A stretch of DNA of 24,344 bases from contig FR903636.1 in the NCBI GenBank assembly GCA_000438115.1, positions 170,918-195,261 of the forward strand, written 5' to 3'. Numbering within the stretch: the stretch's first letter is position 1; every line of letters begins with the position of its first letter. The notes below the pieces were generated by a model that was not told where the DNA came from, did not search any database, and was given only the letters and a program-made list of their open reading frames with translations. Both the position numbers and the translations under genes were made by a program. Origin of the DNA: Prevotella sp. CAG:617 (lineage in GTDB: Bacteria; Bacteroidota; Bacteroidia; Bacteroidales; Bacteroidaceae). Below are positions 7,901-16,802 of this stretch, one piece after another.

Positions 7901-8884
7901 TTATTCCATGCTCCATTCTTCCGGATTTTTTAATCCACTTAAAAAATCTTTGGTTTCCATCCGACGTTTACCGGCAGGTTGTAATTGGAGAATTTCTATC
8001 CATTCTTTCTGACAGGCTACGAACAGATGTTTTTTATTGGCTACGTATAACTGTCCACAATGATTTATTGGGGGCATGTTGGATGAATCAACAAGTGAGG
8101 TTTTAAATATTTTGAGTTCTTTGGTTGGGGCTGTTTCTGTACCTGTATGGCATAAGGTTGTCCACGCACCAGGTGATGGGCTGAGGCCTCGTACCAGATT
8201 GTGAATTTGATGGGAGTGGTTGCACCAGTTGATACGACATGTATCTTTAAAAATCTTGGGTGCAGCGTGTAATTCTACGCCCGTTGTGGGTTGTGGGTGA
8301 GTTGAAACTTTTTCGTCTAAAATTAGTTGCGTTGTATTTACAACGAGTTTCGCTCCCAAATCTTGCAAGCGGTTATGGAGAGAACCGGCGTCTTCATCAG
8401 GATCAATGTCCAAAGTGGCTTGTTCTATGATATCACCGGTATCGATGTCGTGTTGAAGAAAGAAAGTTGTGACTCCACTTTGCTTTTCTCCTTGAATAAT
8501 GGCCCAGTTAATTGGTGCTGCACCGCGGTATTGAGGTAATAAGGACGCGTGAAGGTTAAACGTTCCCAAAGGAGGCATTGCCCATACAACTTCAGGAAGC
8601 ATACGAAATGCTACTACTATTTGTAAATGTGCTTGTAGCTCTTGTAGTTGTTGTAGAAAAGCAGGGTCTTTTAAGCGTTCCGGCTGTAAAAGCGGAAGTC
8701 CCTTTTCTTTTGCGTATTCTCCTACGGCAGAGGATTGAAGTTTACTTTGGTGACGCCCCATAGGTTTATCGGGCATAGTAACTACACCTACTATATTGAA
8801 TCCATTTTCAATTAGAGCTTTAAGTGGGGCTACGGCAAATTCCGGCGTGCCCATATAAATAATGCGTAAATCTTTCTTTTCCAT
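7901..8884 (-). CDS. fmt: Methionyl-tRNA formyltransferase
   Basis: The 327-residue protein formylates the amino group of Met on initiator tRNA using 10-formyl-THF. The N-terminal formyltransferase domain shows IIYMGTPEFAVAPLKAL (residues 8-24), the active-site stretch HASLLPQYRGAAPINWAI with its conserved His and SLLP, and HDIDTGDII. The C-terminal tRNA-binding domain follows (from about residue 205). Length is typical. It is the last gene of a minus-strand run, 29 bases after the ClC gene, and is closed by a terminator. From memory, Bacteroides genomes often carry rpe and comEC after fmt; here a convergent glycosidase gene takes that place. Confidence 0.96.
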   Translation of the reverse strand: MEKKDLRIIYMGTPEFAVAPLKALIENGFNIVGVVTMPDKPMGRHQSKLQSSAVGEYAKEKGLPLLQPERLKDPAFLQQLQELQAHLQIVVAFRMLPEVVWAMPPLGTFNLHASLLPQYRGAAPINWAIIQGEKQSGVTTFFLQHDIDTGDIIEQATLDIDPDEDAGSLHNRLQDLGAKLVVNTTQLILDEKVSTHPQPTTGVELHAAPKIFKDTCRINWCNHSHQIHNLVRGLSPSPGAWTTLCHTGTETAPTKELKIFKTSLVDSSNMPPINHCGQLYVANKKHLFVACQKEWIEILQLQPAGKRRMETKDFLSGLKNPEEWSME

Positions 8885-8913
8885 ATAATGTATTTTTCCA
8901 AAAATGGCGTGAT

Positions 8914-10701
8914 TTATTCTTCTGAGAAATCAACAAGAACTTGACGGTAGTAAGCATACAAGTGTACTTTGTTGACAAAACCAACGAAATGATGTTGATG
9001 CTCAACTACGGGCAGCACATCAGCTTCTGTTTGTTCAAAGTGGTGCATGACCTGTGCCATAGGTTCGTCCGTGGTGAGCGTGTAGGTTGGTGACTCCATG
9101 AGTTGACGAGCCGTATAGTAACGGTAGAGCTCTTGGCGGAATATGATTTTACGTAAATTTTTCAGATTGATTTGTCCCAGTAATGTTCCACTACGGTCTA
9201 CTACGGCAAATACATCTGTGTTTTCATTACTTACACGAGCTACAATTTGCCCGAGATTCATGTCGGGAGTAATGCGGGGACTGTTTTTCTCAATAATGGA
9301 GTTGAGTGACATGAGGGTAAGTACTGAATGGTCTTTGTGATGCGTGAGCAGTTGTCCCTTTCGTGCCAGACGCATGGAGTATATACTGTGTGGCTCAAAT
9401 ACGATGATGGTCAGATAAGCCGCGATAGATACGATCATCAGGGGGACAAACAGTGCGTATCCACCCGTTAGTTCTGCTATTAGAAATACTCCCGTAAGAG
9501 GTGCATGAAATACTGCGCTCATTACGCCCGCCATACCCAGAAGGGCGTAATTCGTTTCTGGAACATGAACGCCTAAAATGTTATAATGGTTCCAAATTCG
9601 TGAAAAAATAAAACCTCCCAAACATCCTAAAAAAAGGCTAGGAGCAAATGTTCCGCCGCAACCTCCTCCGCCATTGGTTGCCGTAGTGGCGAAAACTTTG
9701 GTAAAGACAATCAGAACCAGGTATATTAATAACCATGAAGAATGTCCAAAGAATAGAGAATGGTCCATTACACTTTCCCATTGAGCGTTACTCGTTCCGT
9801 CCAACAATAGAGAAATTGTAGAGTATCCTTCGCCATAAAGAGGCGGGAAAAGATAAATGAGTAATGCCAGAATACTTCCTCCTAAAGCTATACGGCCATA
9901 CATATTGCTGATACGACCAAAGACTTGTTCAAAGGAGTTCATGGCGCGGGTAAAGTAAAGTGAGACCAATCCGCAGACAATACCGAGGGCAATGGACGAT
10001 GGTATACGGTCAACAGAAAACGGATCCAAAAGACGGAAATCAAACATGGCATCTGTGCCGGTAAGTACATACGTAACGGATGCTGCCGTAACGCTGGTTA
10101 CGAGTAACGGAAGCAGCGAGGCCATGGTAAGATCTATCATTAGGACTTCAAGCGTGAAGACAAGTCCGGCAATTGGTGCTTTGAAAATTCCTGCTACGGC
10201 GCCTGATGCTCCGCAACCGATAAGAAGCATCAGGGTTTTGTGGTCCATTTTAAAGATACGTCCCAGTTCTGAACCTATTGCTGATCCGGTAAGGACAATA
10301 GGTGATTCAGCTCCGACAGAACCTCCGAATCCGATGGTGACCCCTGAGGCAATAATACTTGACCAGCAGTTATGTCGTTTGATGTGTCCCTGACGTTTGG
10401 AAATGGCATACAGAATTTTGGTAACTCCATGACCGATGTCATCACGTACGCAATAACGGATAAACAACGCTGTAAGGGTAATTCCTACTACAGGATATAC
10501 AAGAAGTAACCATTCAGGGCCACCGGCATCAAACGGATGGGTGAGCAGTTCTTCTATGGTATGTATAAGCCATTTCAAGATATAGGCAGCCAAGGCTGTA
10601 AAGAGACCCACAAAAAAACTGAGTATCAGAATCTGCTGTCGTTGGCTGATATGGCGTTCAACCCATTGCAGGGCTTTGGTGGAGGAAAACGTACGGATCA
10701 T
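8914..10701 (-). CDS. ClC-family chloride channel/transporter with C-terminal CBS domains
   Basis: The 595-residue integral membrane protein belongs to the ClC family, with around ten or more hydrophobic segments between residues 25 and 440 and two CBS domains (about 445-505 and 525-590) in the cytoplasm. Anion-path motifs are GHGV (90-93, in the place of GSGIP), GGSVGAESP (gating glutamate E132) and GGGGCGGTFAPSLF. At the site equivalent to the internal proton glutamate of ClC-ec1 the sequence is APIAGLVFTLEVLM: the first Glu (E185) is kept, but the second position, which I align with E203, is valine (V186). That leans towards a channel-like mechanism over H+/Cl- exchange, but this is inference. 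It lies 69 bases after tsaC and 29 before fmt without a visible promoter. Confidence 0.92.
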   Translation of the reverse strand: MIRTFSSTKALQWVERHISQRQQILILSFFVGLFTALAAYILKWLIHTIEELLTHPFDAGGPEWLLLVYPVVGITLTALFIRYCVRDDIGHGVTKILYAISKRQGHIKRHNCWSSIIASGVTIGFGGSVGAESPIVLTGSAIGSELGRIFKMDHKTLMLLIGCGASGAVAGIFKAPIAGLVFTLEVLMIDLTMASLLPLLVTSVTAASVTYVLTGTDAMFDFRLLDPFSVDRIPSSIALGIVCGLVSLYFTRAMNSFEQVFGRISNMYGRIALGGSILALLIYLFPPLYGEGYSTISLLLDGTSNAQWESVMDHSLFFGHSSWLLIYLVLIVFTKVFATTATNGGGGCGGTFAPSLFLGCLGGFIFSRIWNHYNILGVHVPETNYALLGMAGVMSAVFHAPLTGVFLIAELTGGYALFVPLMIVSIAAYLTIIVFEPHSIYSMRLARKGQLLTHHKDHSVLTLMSLNSIIEKNSPRITPDMNLGQIVARVSNENTDVFAVVDRSGTLLGQINLKNLRKIIFRQELYRYYTARQLMESPTYTLTTDEPMAQVMHHFEQTEADVLPVVEHQHHFVGFVNKVHLYAYYRQVLVDFSEE

Positions 10702-10770
10702 TTATATGGTTGTGATTTCTCTTTCTTCTTTTTTCGTTTCCATTTTAAGGAAAGAAGTCGGGGCCAGATT

Positions 10771-11364
10771 TTATTCGCGGATTATCTTTATAACGTTGCC
10801 ATCGCTCAATTTGATGATTGATGAAGGCTTTGACGGCTCTTTTTCCTGCTGTCTGCTGCAACAAATATAGTCAACGCTTTGTCGGATTTCTTCTGTGATA
10901 TCAGAAAAAGTTTGTGGTGAAGGTTGACCGCTAATGTTGGCGGATGTGGAAACTATGGGGCGTTTGAATTGCATACAGAGTTGCCTACTGAATGCTTCTT
11001 TTGTAATCCGGATGGCAGCGCTCCCGTCTGGAGCCAGCAGGTTCGGGGCCAAATAGCGTGGGTGATCATAAATGATGGTTAGTGGTTTGGAACTGTTTTC
11101 AATAAGTTCCCATGCCATCGTGGGCACATCCTGCACGTAAGCCTCGATTTTGGCTTCAGAATCGACCAGGGTAATAAGAGCTTTGGCATCAGCACGTTGT
11201 TTGATTTTGTAAATTTTGCTGACAGCTTCGGCATTGGTAGCATCACATCCTATACCCCAAATTGTGTCTGTGGGGTATAGGATGATGCCGCCGTGGCGCA
11301 TCACATCAATAGCTTTGCGGATGTCTTCCTGCGCCTCGTGGGTTAATGAAGTTTCTTTCTTCAT
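10771..11364 (-). CDS. tsaC: Threonylcarbamoyl-AMP synthase family protein (TsaC/YrdC/Sua5)
   Basis: The 197-residue protein matches the short YrdC form, which makes threonylcarbamoyl-AMP from Thr, bicarbonate and ATP for t6A at position 37 of ANN-decoding tRNAs. Motifs are GGIILYPTDTIWGIGCDATN (about 25-44), KIYKIKQRADAKAL with the KxR pair, and PIVSTSANISGQ. An upstream in-frame start at 11442 would extend it by 26 residues, but ATG at 11364 (MKKETSLTHEAQ) is preferred: it fits family length and overlaps the GH110 stop as ATGA (11361-11364), the hallmark of translational coupling. The downstream ClC gene follows after 69 bases. Confidence 0.93.
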   Translation of the reverse strand: MKKETSLTHEAQEDIRKAIDVMRHGGIILYPTDTIWGIGCDATNAEAVSKIYKIKQRADAKALITLVDSEAKIEAYVQDVPTMAWELIENSSKPLTIIYDHPRYLAPNLLAPDGSAAIRITKEAFSRQLCMQFKRPIVSTSANISGQPSPQTFSDITEEIRQSVDYICCSRQQEKEPSKPSSIIKLSDGNVIKIIRE

Positions 11365-13166
11365 GGTTTGGTGGTTATGTCTTTGGGCTCTTCCAGGAAT
11401 CCTCTTGTAACCTTTTCGGTGAAGATCCGCTTCTTGTTCCAATGGAAAGGTGCATAATCGTAGTTGGTCTTTAAGGTATTGTTCTTCATGAGCAGACCGT
11501 CTACTGATTTTGCGTATAGTAGTGGCAGATCGAATGTTTCAAATTCATTGTTTACAATGCGGATGGCATTTTTCTTACCTCCATGGAATGGCTTGTCAGA
11601 AAGATGAGGTATTTCCGGATAGATGGAGATGACAGCGTTGGTGAATTGATACTGGCTGGTCAAGGCATTGATAAAGCGGTTGTTTGTGATAAGCAAGTCA
11701 CGGCAAGCTCCGCTTTCGTACCATCCGTTGCAGTCACCACAGAGCAGGATTGCTGTGCCGGAAGTATGGTCAAATAGGTTGTCCTTGCAAACGGTTTTCA
11801 GTGGAGAACTGAACAGAGCGCCGCGTGCGCGGTTATTACGTACGATGTTGTGGCTGAATTCGATGGTTGGACACCATGTAAGGTCTTCAATACCATATCC
11901 CGGGCCGATTTGTGGGTCAAGATCTTCTTCGAATTCAATTAGATAGCGGTGGGCTCCCAATTCAGTTGGCGTATCCATTGGCTTGATGGATTTGATTCGG
12001 TTCTTTTGTGACAGTTCTTGCATGGAGTCTGCTAATACAAAACTTACTTCATCGCCAGCATCACCCCATTTGAAGCCCCATGCTTGTCCATGACCGAAAG
12101 AGGTTTCGAGCGTACGGCTGTTGACGCGTTTGTCTACTTTTAGATAGATGCCATGTACGTTGATAGCATCGTCCATCATATGTTCATACAGACCATTGCG
12201 TGAGATGATTTTGCCTTTACACTGTGAGAAGTGGGTCGCGTCAGCTTGTGTGGTAAAGTAGCGTGGATCATCTTTTCCGCGCAAACATACGCCAAATCCG
12301 TCAAGTGTGATATTGGTACAACGATAGGCAATGAGTCCCATGCCTTCAGCATAGTGTACTTTGACGTTTTTAAATGTCGTGTTTTTGCTTTCATTGGCAA
12401 AGATGCCTGGAGCCGGGCGATACCATGAGCGCATAGCAATTACCGTACCGGGAATCATGCGCGAGTCTTTCCATTTCGGAGCATGAATAATACGTGGTGA
12501 TATTTCGGTTGCATCATGCAGGTCGTAACCTATATCACCTGTATTGTAAACAACGTGGCGTGTTTCTCCTTCAAAGGCAATGCCACTGCTCAGTTGGTTT
12601 TCCCATCCTTCGCCAAGGTTGGTTAACGTCCCTTTTTCTTTGTCAAGTTGATAGGTCATCCATGGCGCTACTTTAAAAGTAATGCCGTCGCTGTTGTTCT
12701 TGAGAATTTCGATTTGTCCTATTTGTGGCTGACTGAAATCAATGCTGAAATTTTCGAGTGTGGTGTTGGTGCAATTGACTATGGCAAAAGGTATCAGTCT
12801 GCCATGGAAAATGAAATCTGCACCATTTCCGTTAATGCTTAAGTTGTGCCAGTCGGCCAGGTTGAACATAACCCGTTTGGGCTGGTCCTGGTCGTGATTG
12901 GATATGTAGTATGTACATTCCTGTGTAGCACTTACATGGAAGTTGTAGGTTCCTTTTGAGAAGTTCAATACTACTTTGTCTTTTTCCTGTACGCTGGATT
13001 TGATTTCTTTGAGTGCTTTTTGCAGTGCCGGCCCCATGTCCTGCTGGGTATTGGGGGATATGCCAAAGTCGCTCATGTTAAATGTCACACGGCGTGCTGA
13101 TACGGGTTGCATGCTAAGCCATCCGCATGCCAGCAGGAGTGAGCAGGTAATGATCCGTTTTTTCAT
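11361..13166 (-). CDS. Secreted GH110 alpha-1,3-galactosidase-like enzyme
   Basis: The 601-residue protein has a signal peptide (residues 1-24, MKKRIITCSLLLACGWLSMQ, probable cut after VSA) and a right-handed parallel beta-helix rich in short repeats such as NTTFKNVKVHYAEGMGLIAY and NITLDGF. Start, length and the segment YEHMMDDAINVHGIYLKV resemble the Bacteroides GlaA/GlaB enzymes of family GH110, which release terminal alpha-1,3-galactose, including from blood group B antigen. The Asp pair D332-D333 in MMDDAIN is where family catalytic acids are expected. It would act in the periplasm or at the surface. Placement is unusual: it sits 32 bases after a DUF4831-like gene and overlaps tsaC by 4 bases, so it is probably expressed with housekeeping genes, not from a SusC/D locus. 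Confidence 0.88.
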   Translation of the reverse strand: MKKRIITCSLLLACGWLSMQPVSARRVTFNMSDFGISPNTQQDMGPALQKALKEIKSSVQEKDKVVLNFSKGTYNFHVSATQECTYYISNHDQDQPKRVMFNLADWHNLSINGNGADFIFHGRLIPFAIVNCTNTTLENFSIDFSQPQIGQIEILKNNSDGITFKVAPWMTYQLDKEKGTLTNLGEGWENQLSSGIAFEGETRHVVYNTGDIGYDLHDATEISPRIIHAPKWKDSRMIPGTVIAMRSWYRPAPGIFANESKNTTFKNVKVHYAEGMGLIAYRCTNITLDGFGVCLRGKDDPRYFTTQADATHFSQCKGKIISRNGLYEHMMDDAINVHGIYLKVDKRVNSRTLETSFGHGQAWGFKWGDAGDEVSFVLADSMQELSQKNRIKSIKPMDTPTELGAHRYLIEFEEDLDPQIGPGYGIEDLTWCPTIEFSHNIVRNNRARGALFSSPLKTVCKDNLFDHTSGTAILLCGDCNGWYESGACRDLLITNNRFINALTSQYQFTNAVISIYPEIPHLSDKPFHGGKKNAIRIVNNEFETFDLPLLYAKSVDGLLMKNNTLKTNYDYAPFHWNKKRIFTEKVTRGFLEEPKDITTKP

Positions 13167-13198
13167 AAAAGTAACGTATGTGTTTTTGTAGAAGTAGA

Positions 13199-14290
13199 TT
13201 ATTCGCTAGCAGGTTCACCACTTATTTTTTTTATGCCGCCGGTTTCTGAGTAGAGTTGAACTTGGGTGGTAAAACGTTTGTTGAACAAATCTCCACCCAG
13301 ATGCTCTACACGTCCGAATTGGGCAATGGAGACGGGCATAGCAGCATATTGTTTTTGATTGTCAAATATCTGTACATCAGCCTTTCCCGGTACGATGTAG
13401 CGTAGGTCTTTTTCTTCTTTTTTCTTTTTTTCTTCAGCAATGGCTTGCGTTGTGGTTATATTCTTTATTTTGATGTAAATCGGGTCGCCAGACAAGTCGT
13501 CTGGACTTACGGGACCGAAGTATTTGGAGAAGCGGAACAAAACGTCAGCTCCGGTTTCGGATGTTGGGTCGTAGCTGAAAGTAAAAGTATGCGTTTCGCT
13601 GCTCTTTGTTCCTTCAAAAAGCATAAGCAAGCCTGCTTCCTGCTTATCAAGCTGCTCCATCATCATTTTGAGTTGTGTGCCGTCTTTGGGCATGAAATCA
13701 GCCTGACCTTTGGCCAAAAGTGAACGGTTCTCGCGAATATCATATATTTCGTTTGCTGCCAATTCGGCCATTTTCATGGTACTTCCAGCTGCTAATATTT
13801 CTTCAGTCTTGAAATCATTCGGGTTAAGACGGCTGGTGTTGTTGTCTTTTTCTACTTTGGGTTGCGGAAGCGGAGCTTCTGTTTCTGCCTGAGTGTTGAT
13901 GGCCAGCAGGCGTCCGTCCGGCGTAAGGCTGACCAGAGGGGCAGCGCTTTTGGGATTAAGTTTAATGGTATAGGCCTGATTGCGGTCGGCTACACCATAG
14001 GGGTGGATTTTTACATCCAGCAGTTCCCATTGTTCTGTGACCTCGCGGGGTACGTTTTTCAGTCGCAGATATTTTGGGGCATAGGCTGAATATTCACCTG
14101 GTGTCAGGGTAGTTTTTCGGGCGGTTACGCTAATGAGCAGCCGTGTGTGGGGGAGGAAGTAGGTAACACCTTCTTCCGTGATACCCGGCTGGTAGTCGCG
14201 TACGTCAGTTTGTGCATTGCTGCATATTGAGCAAGATAACGTGCAGGCCAAAGCCAACAATTTCCATGAATATGATGTCTTGGATGTCAT
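13199..14290 (-). CDS. DUF4831-like exported protein
   Basis: The 363-residue protein has an N-terminal signal peptide (WKLLALACTLSCSICSNAQ, residues ~9-27) and no membrane segment afterwards. Conserved-looking blocks are GVTYFLPHTRLLISVTARK (about 41-59), GEYSAYAPKYLRL and ENRSLLAKGQADFMPKDG; a lysine/glutamate-rich stretch (EEKKKKEEKD) lies near residue 290. From memory this matches DUF4831, a Bacteroidales-restricted family of unknown function often located near nnr. Here it starts 27 bases after nnr and ends 32 bases before the GH110 gene, so it is probably cotranscribed. No catalytic motif is visible; a periplasmic or envelope role is the most that can be said. Confidence 0.68.
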   Translation of the reverse strand: MTSKTSYSWKLLALACTLSCSICSNAQTDVRDYQPGITEEGVTYFLPHTRLLISVTARKTTLTPGEYSAYAPKYLRLKNVPREVTEQWELLDVKIHPYGVADRNQAYTIKLNPKSAAPLVSLTPDGRLLAINTQAETEAPLPQPKVEKDNNTSRLNPNDFKTEEILAAGSTMKMAELAANEIYDIRENRSLLAKGQADFMPKDGTQLKMMMEQLDKQEAGLLMLFEGTKSSETHTFTFSYDPTSETGADVLFRFSKYFGPVSPDDLSGDPIYIKIKNITTTQAIAEEKKKKEEKDLRYIVPGKADVQIFDNQKQYAAMPVSIAQFGRVEHLGGDLFNKRFTTQVQLYSETGGIKKISGEPASE

Positions 14291-14317
14291 GATATGAATG
14301 CAATATAAAAGAGGTGA

Positions 14318-15850
14318 TTAAAATTCCGTGGTGTTGTCGGTTGTCAGACTTTTGAACGCATGAGGCAGATGGCGGATGATGTCGGAGGCTATCAGGCTTT
14401 CTTCACCTGTTTCACGGGATGCCATATCGCCGGCTAATCCGTGTAGGTAAACGCCCAGTTGGCAGGCCTGCAGCGGAAGATATCCTTGTGCCAGCAGACT
14501 CAGTATGATGCCTGTCAGTACGTCTCCGCTACCAGCTGTGGCCATGCCGGCATTGCCGGTCGGGTTGAAGTGGACGGAGCCTTGCGGTGTACAGATTGCG
14601 GTGTTGTGACCTTTGAGCACAACGTAAATCTGTTTGTTGATAGCCAGACTTACAGCTTCGGAAAGAAGGTGATAGCTGCTCTCTATGTGGCGACCACACA
14701 GCCGCATCATTTCGCCCGGATGTGGGGTGATAATGGTGTCGGGGTGTACGTAACTCATCCAATTCTTGTGTTCTGCCAGAATGTTCAGACCGTCGGCATC
14801 AATAATGGTCGGAATGTTGGTATGCGTAATTTGTTCGACAAACGAACGCGCCGTAATGCTGTTTTGTCCCAATCCCGGACCAATGGCCATGGCCGTGAAT
14901 TTTCGGGTAGGCACGGTGTCGGTTATGAATCCTGTTTCAGAGTCCGGTTGGTAGATGGCTTCCGGTATGGCGGTTTGCAATGGAATGCGGTTAGCTTTCG
15001 GGCCATGTACGGTAAGTATACCGCAACCGCTGCGCATACAGGCTTTGGCCGCCAGAATGGAAGCTCCGGCCATACCTTCACATCCGGCTATGAGTAGCGC
15101 GTGTCCAAAAGTTCCTTTATGGGAAAAGCACGGCCGCTTGTGCAACATTTTTTGTATGTCTTTGCGCTCTGTCAGATGATAGGGCGTCTGCATGTCGTCA
15201 ATGTAATGAGTCAGCAGGCCGATATCCATGATTTCGAGATGTCCGATGTAGGGTTGTGCATCGGGGAGCATAAAGTTCAGTTTCATTACCTGCATGGTCA
15301 GGGTGTAGTCAGCCTTGACAATTTCGCAGGTATTGAAATCGTATTCCTGTTCGCAAAGTAATCCCGAGGGGACATCGATGCTGACCACCTTGGCTTCCGA
15401 CTGGTTGATGAATTTGACCAAAGCACCAAAACCGCGATCAAGCGGACGGTTAAGTCCTGTACCGAACAGTCCGTCTACAATGACACAGTCGTTACTGATT
15501 TTGGGAGGATCAAAACGGGTGGTCACTTCATTAAAGCGAAGGGTGGAGCATTCTGCAAGACGCTGCTTGTTGATGCGGCAGTCGTCGCTGAGTTTGTTAC
15601 CGGTGTTGAACAGATAGGCCGTAACGTCGTATCCTGCCTGACTGAGCATGCGGGCTGCTGCCAAAGCGTCCCCTCCGTTGTTTCCCGGTCCGGCAAAAAA
15701 AATGAAGGGGGTCTTTAAAGTCCATAATTGCATCAGACGGTTGGCTACGGCCTGGGCTGCCCGTTCCATCAGTTCAATTGAAGGGATGGGCTCGTTTTCT
15801 ATGGTGTAAGTATCAAGTTCGCGAATTTGATGTGTTTGTATTATTTTCAT
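14318..15850 (-). CDS. nnr: Bifunctional NAD(P)H-hydrate epimerase / ADP-dependent dehydratase
   Basis: This 510-residue repair enzyme restores damaged NAD(P)H hydrates. The N-terminal YjeF_N epimerase domain carries FAGPGNNGGDALAAARML, VDGLFGTGLNRPLD and VSIDVPSGL; the C-terminal ribokinase-like dehydratase carries KGTFGHALLIAGCEGMAGA, AIGPGLG, IDADGLN, TPHPGEMMRL and NAGMATAGSGDVLTG. I place the start at ATG 15850 (MKIIQTHQIRELD), the normal family N-terminus. The open frame reaches 16006, but those extra 52 residues overlap aroE and do not look conserved. A consensus promoter at 15856-15886 ends right at this ATG, so the mRNA may be nearly leaderless. It is the first gene of the run that continues to fmt. 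Confidence 0.95.
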   Translation of the reverse strand: MKIIQTHQIRELDTYTIENEPIPSIELMERAAQAVANRLMQLWTLKTPFIFFAGPGNNGGDALAAARMLSQAGYDVTAYLFNTGNKLSDDCRINKQRLAECSTLRFNEVTTRFDPPKISNDCVIVDGLFGTGLNRPLDRGFGALVKFINQSEAKVVSIDVPSGLLCEQEYDFNTCEIVKADYTLTMQVMKLNFMLPDAQPYIGHLEIMDIGLLTHYIDDMQTPYHLTERKDIQKMLHKRPCFSHKGTFGHALLIAGCEGMAGASILAAKACMRSGCGILTVHGPKANRIPLQTAIPEAIYQPDSETGFITDTVPTRKFTAMAIGPGLGQNSITARSFVEQITHTNIPTIIDADGLNILAEHKNWMSYVHPDTIITPHPGEMMRLCGRHIESSYHLLSEAVSLAINKQIYVVLKGHNTAICTPQGSVHFNPTGNAGMATAGSGDVLTGIILSLLAQGYLPLQACQLGVYLHGLAGDMASRETGEESLIASDIIRHLPHAFKSLTTDNTTEF

Positions 15851-15855
15851 ATTGA

Positions 15856-15886
15856 CAAAGTTAATGTATGGAGCGCAAATCGCAAA
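15856..15886 (-). promoter_or_regulatory. Consensus Bacteroidetes promoter immediately upstream of nnr
   Basis: On the minus strand TTTG (15883-15886), 19 bases, then TAACTTTG (15856-15863) gives an exact match to TTTG-N19-TAnnTTTG. The start codon (15850-15848) begins 5 bases after the box, about where transcription should start. Confidence 0.75.
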
Positions 15887-15941
15887 ACGAAAATCTGTTT
15901 TTTTGGTGTGAGGGTATTTGCCTGAGAAATGATACCGATTT

Positions 15942-16691
15942 TTATTCAGGAGCTTCAGACTGCCATATATCCCATGAAGCCAATGCCTGTAAGTGGAGCA
16001 TTTCAAGTCCGTTCTTCGTGACGGCTCCGGCCTGTTGGCCGCGTTTCATAAACATGGTTTCTTCGGGATTGTAAATCAAATCGTACAAAAGATGTCGTGA
16101 AGTCAGTGATTCGTAAGGCAGTGGAGGGCATTCTTCCGTGTGTGGAAACATGCCCAATGGAGTACAGTTGACAATGACGGTATATTCCTGCAGCAGTTCG
16201 GGGGTAATTTCTCCGTATGTCAGATAGGGGGTGTGCCGGCTGACCCACACGGGTTCTACGTCCAGTTGCTTCAGTCCGTAGCATACGGCTTTTGAGGCGC
16301 CCCCCGTGCCCAGTATCAGGGCTTTGCGGTGGTATGGCTGAAGCAGCGGACGGATACTTTGGCTGAAACCGATGACGTCGGCATTATAGCCCGTAAGGCG
16401 AGGGGTGCCGTCAGTGTTGCGGTCAACCTTGATGACATTGACTGCACCGATTTCGCGGGCTTGCGGACTGAGGGCGTCAAGCTGTGAAATGACAGCTTGT
16501 TTGTGGGGTATGGTTACGTTCAGCCCTCGCAGTTGCGGATAGCGGCTGACGATGTTGCGCAGTTGGGACGCATCGGGAATTTCAAAGTTCAGATATTCGG
16601 CATCGATACCTTCGTTGCTGAATTTTTCCGTAAAGAATTTCCGGGAGAAAGAGTGCCCCAGCGGGTAGCCTAAAAGTCCGTATGTATCCAT
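15942..16691 (-). CDS. aroE: Shikimate dehydrogenase
   Basis: The 249-residue protein reduces 3-dehydroshikimate to shikimate with NADPH in aromatic amino acid synthesis. Motifs are LGYPLGHSFSRKFF (residues 6-19; the SxS pair binds substrate), NVTIPHKQAV with the catalytic Lys, GAVNVI, GYNADVIGF with the catalytic Asp, the NADP loop LGTGGASKAV, and the C-terminal TKNGLEMLHLQA. I chose ATG 16691 (MDTYGLLGYPLGHS) over an in-frame upstream ATG at 16742, whose extra 17 residues look non-conserved. It follows menG by 111 bases. The ORF ends 91 bases before nnr without a terminator hairpin, so read-through is possible. Confidence 0.95.
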   Translation of the reverse strand: MDTYGLLGYPLGHSFSRKFFTEKFSNEGIDAEYLNFEIPDASQLRNIVSRYPQLRGLNVTIPHKQAVISQLDALSPQAREIGAVNVIKVDRNTDGTPRLTGYNADVIGFSQSIRPLLQPYHRKALILGTGGASKAVCYGLKQLDVEPVWVSRHTPYLTYGEITPELLQEYTVIVNCTPLGMFPHTEECPPLPYESLTSRHLLYDLIYNPEETMFMKRGQQAGAVTKNGLEMLHLQALASWDIWQSEAPE

Positions 16692-16802
16692 GTGATGAAA
16701 TAATCTTTTTCCGGTAAAAAAAAGTAAATGTTGCTCGGGCAAGTCCTTCCGGCTTGTGTGGCGGGAAGAGCTGCTACTGCAAACAACTATATAAGTATAA
16801 GG

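Noticed and set aside
11365..11442. 26-residue N-terminal extension of the TsaC-like protein
   Set aside because: It lies inside the GH110 frame and lacks family similarity; the ATGA overlap start fits better.
14459..15097. 212-codon open frame on the plus strand
   Set aside because: It is antisense to nnr, whose motifs are continuous on the other strand; the translation shows no protein-like pattern.
15851..16006. 52-residue N-terminal extension of nnr
   Set aside because: It overlaps the end of aroE, contains the consensus promoter, and family N-termini begin at MKIIQTHQIRELD.
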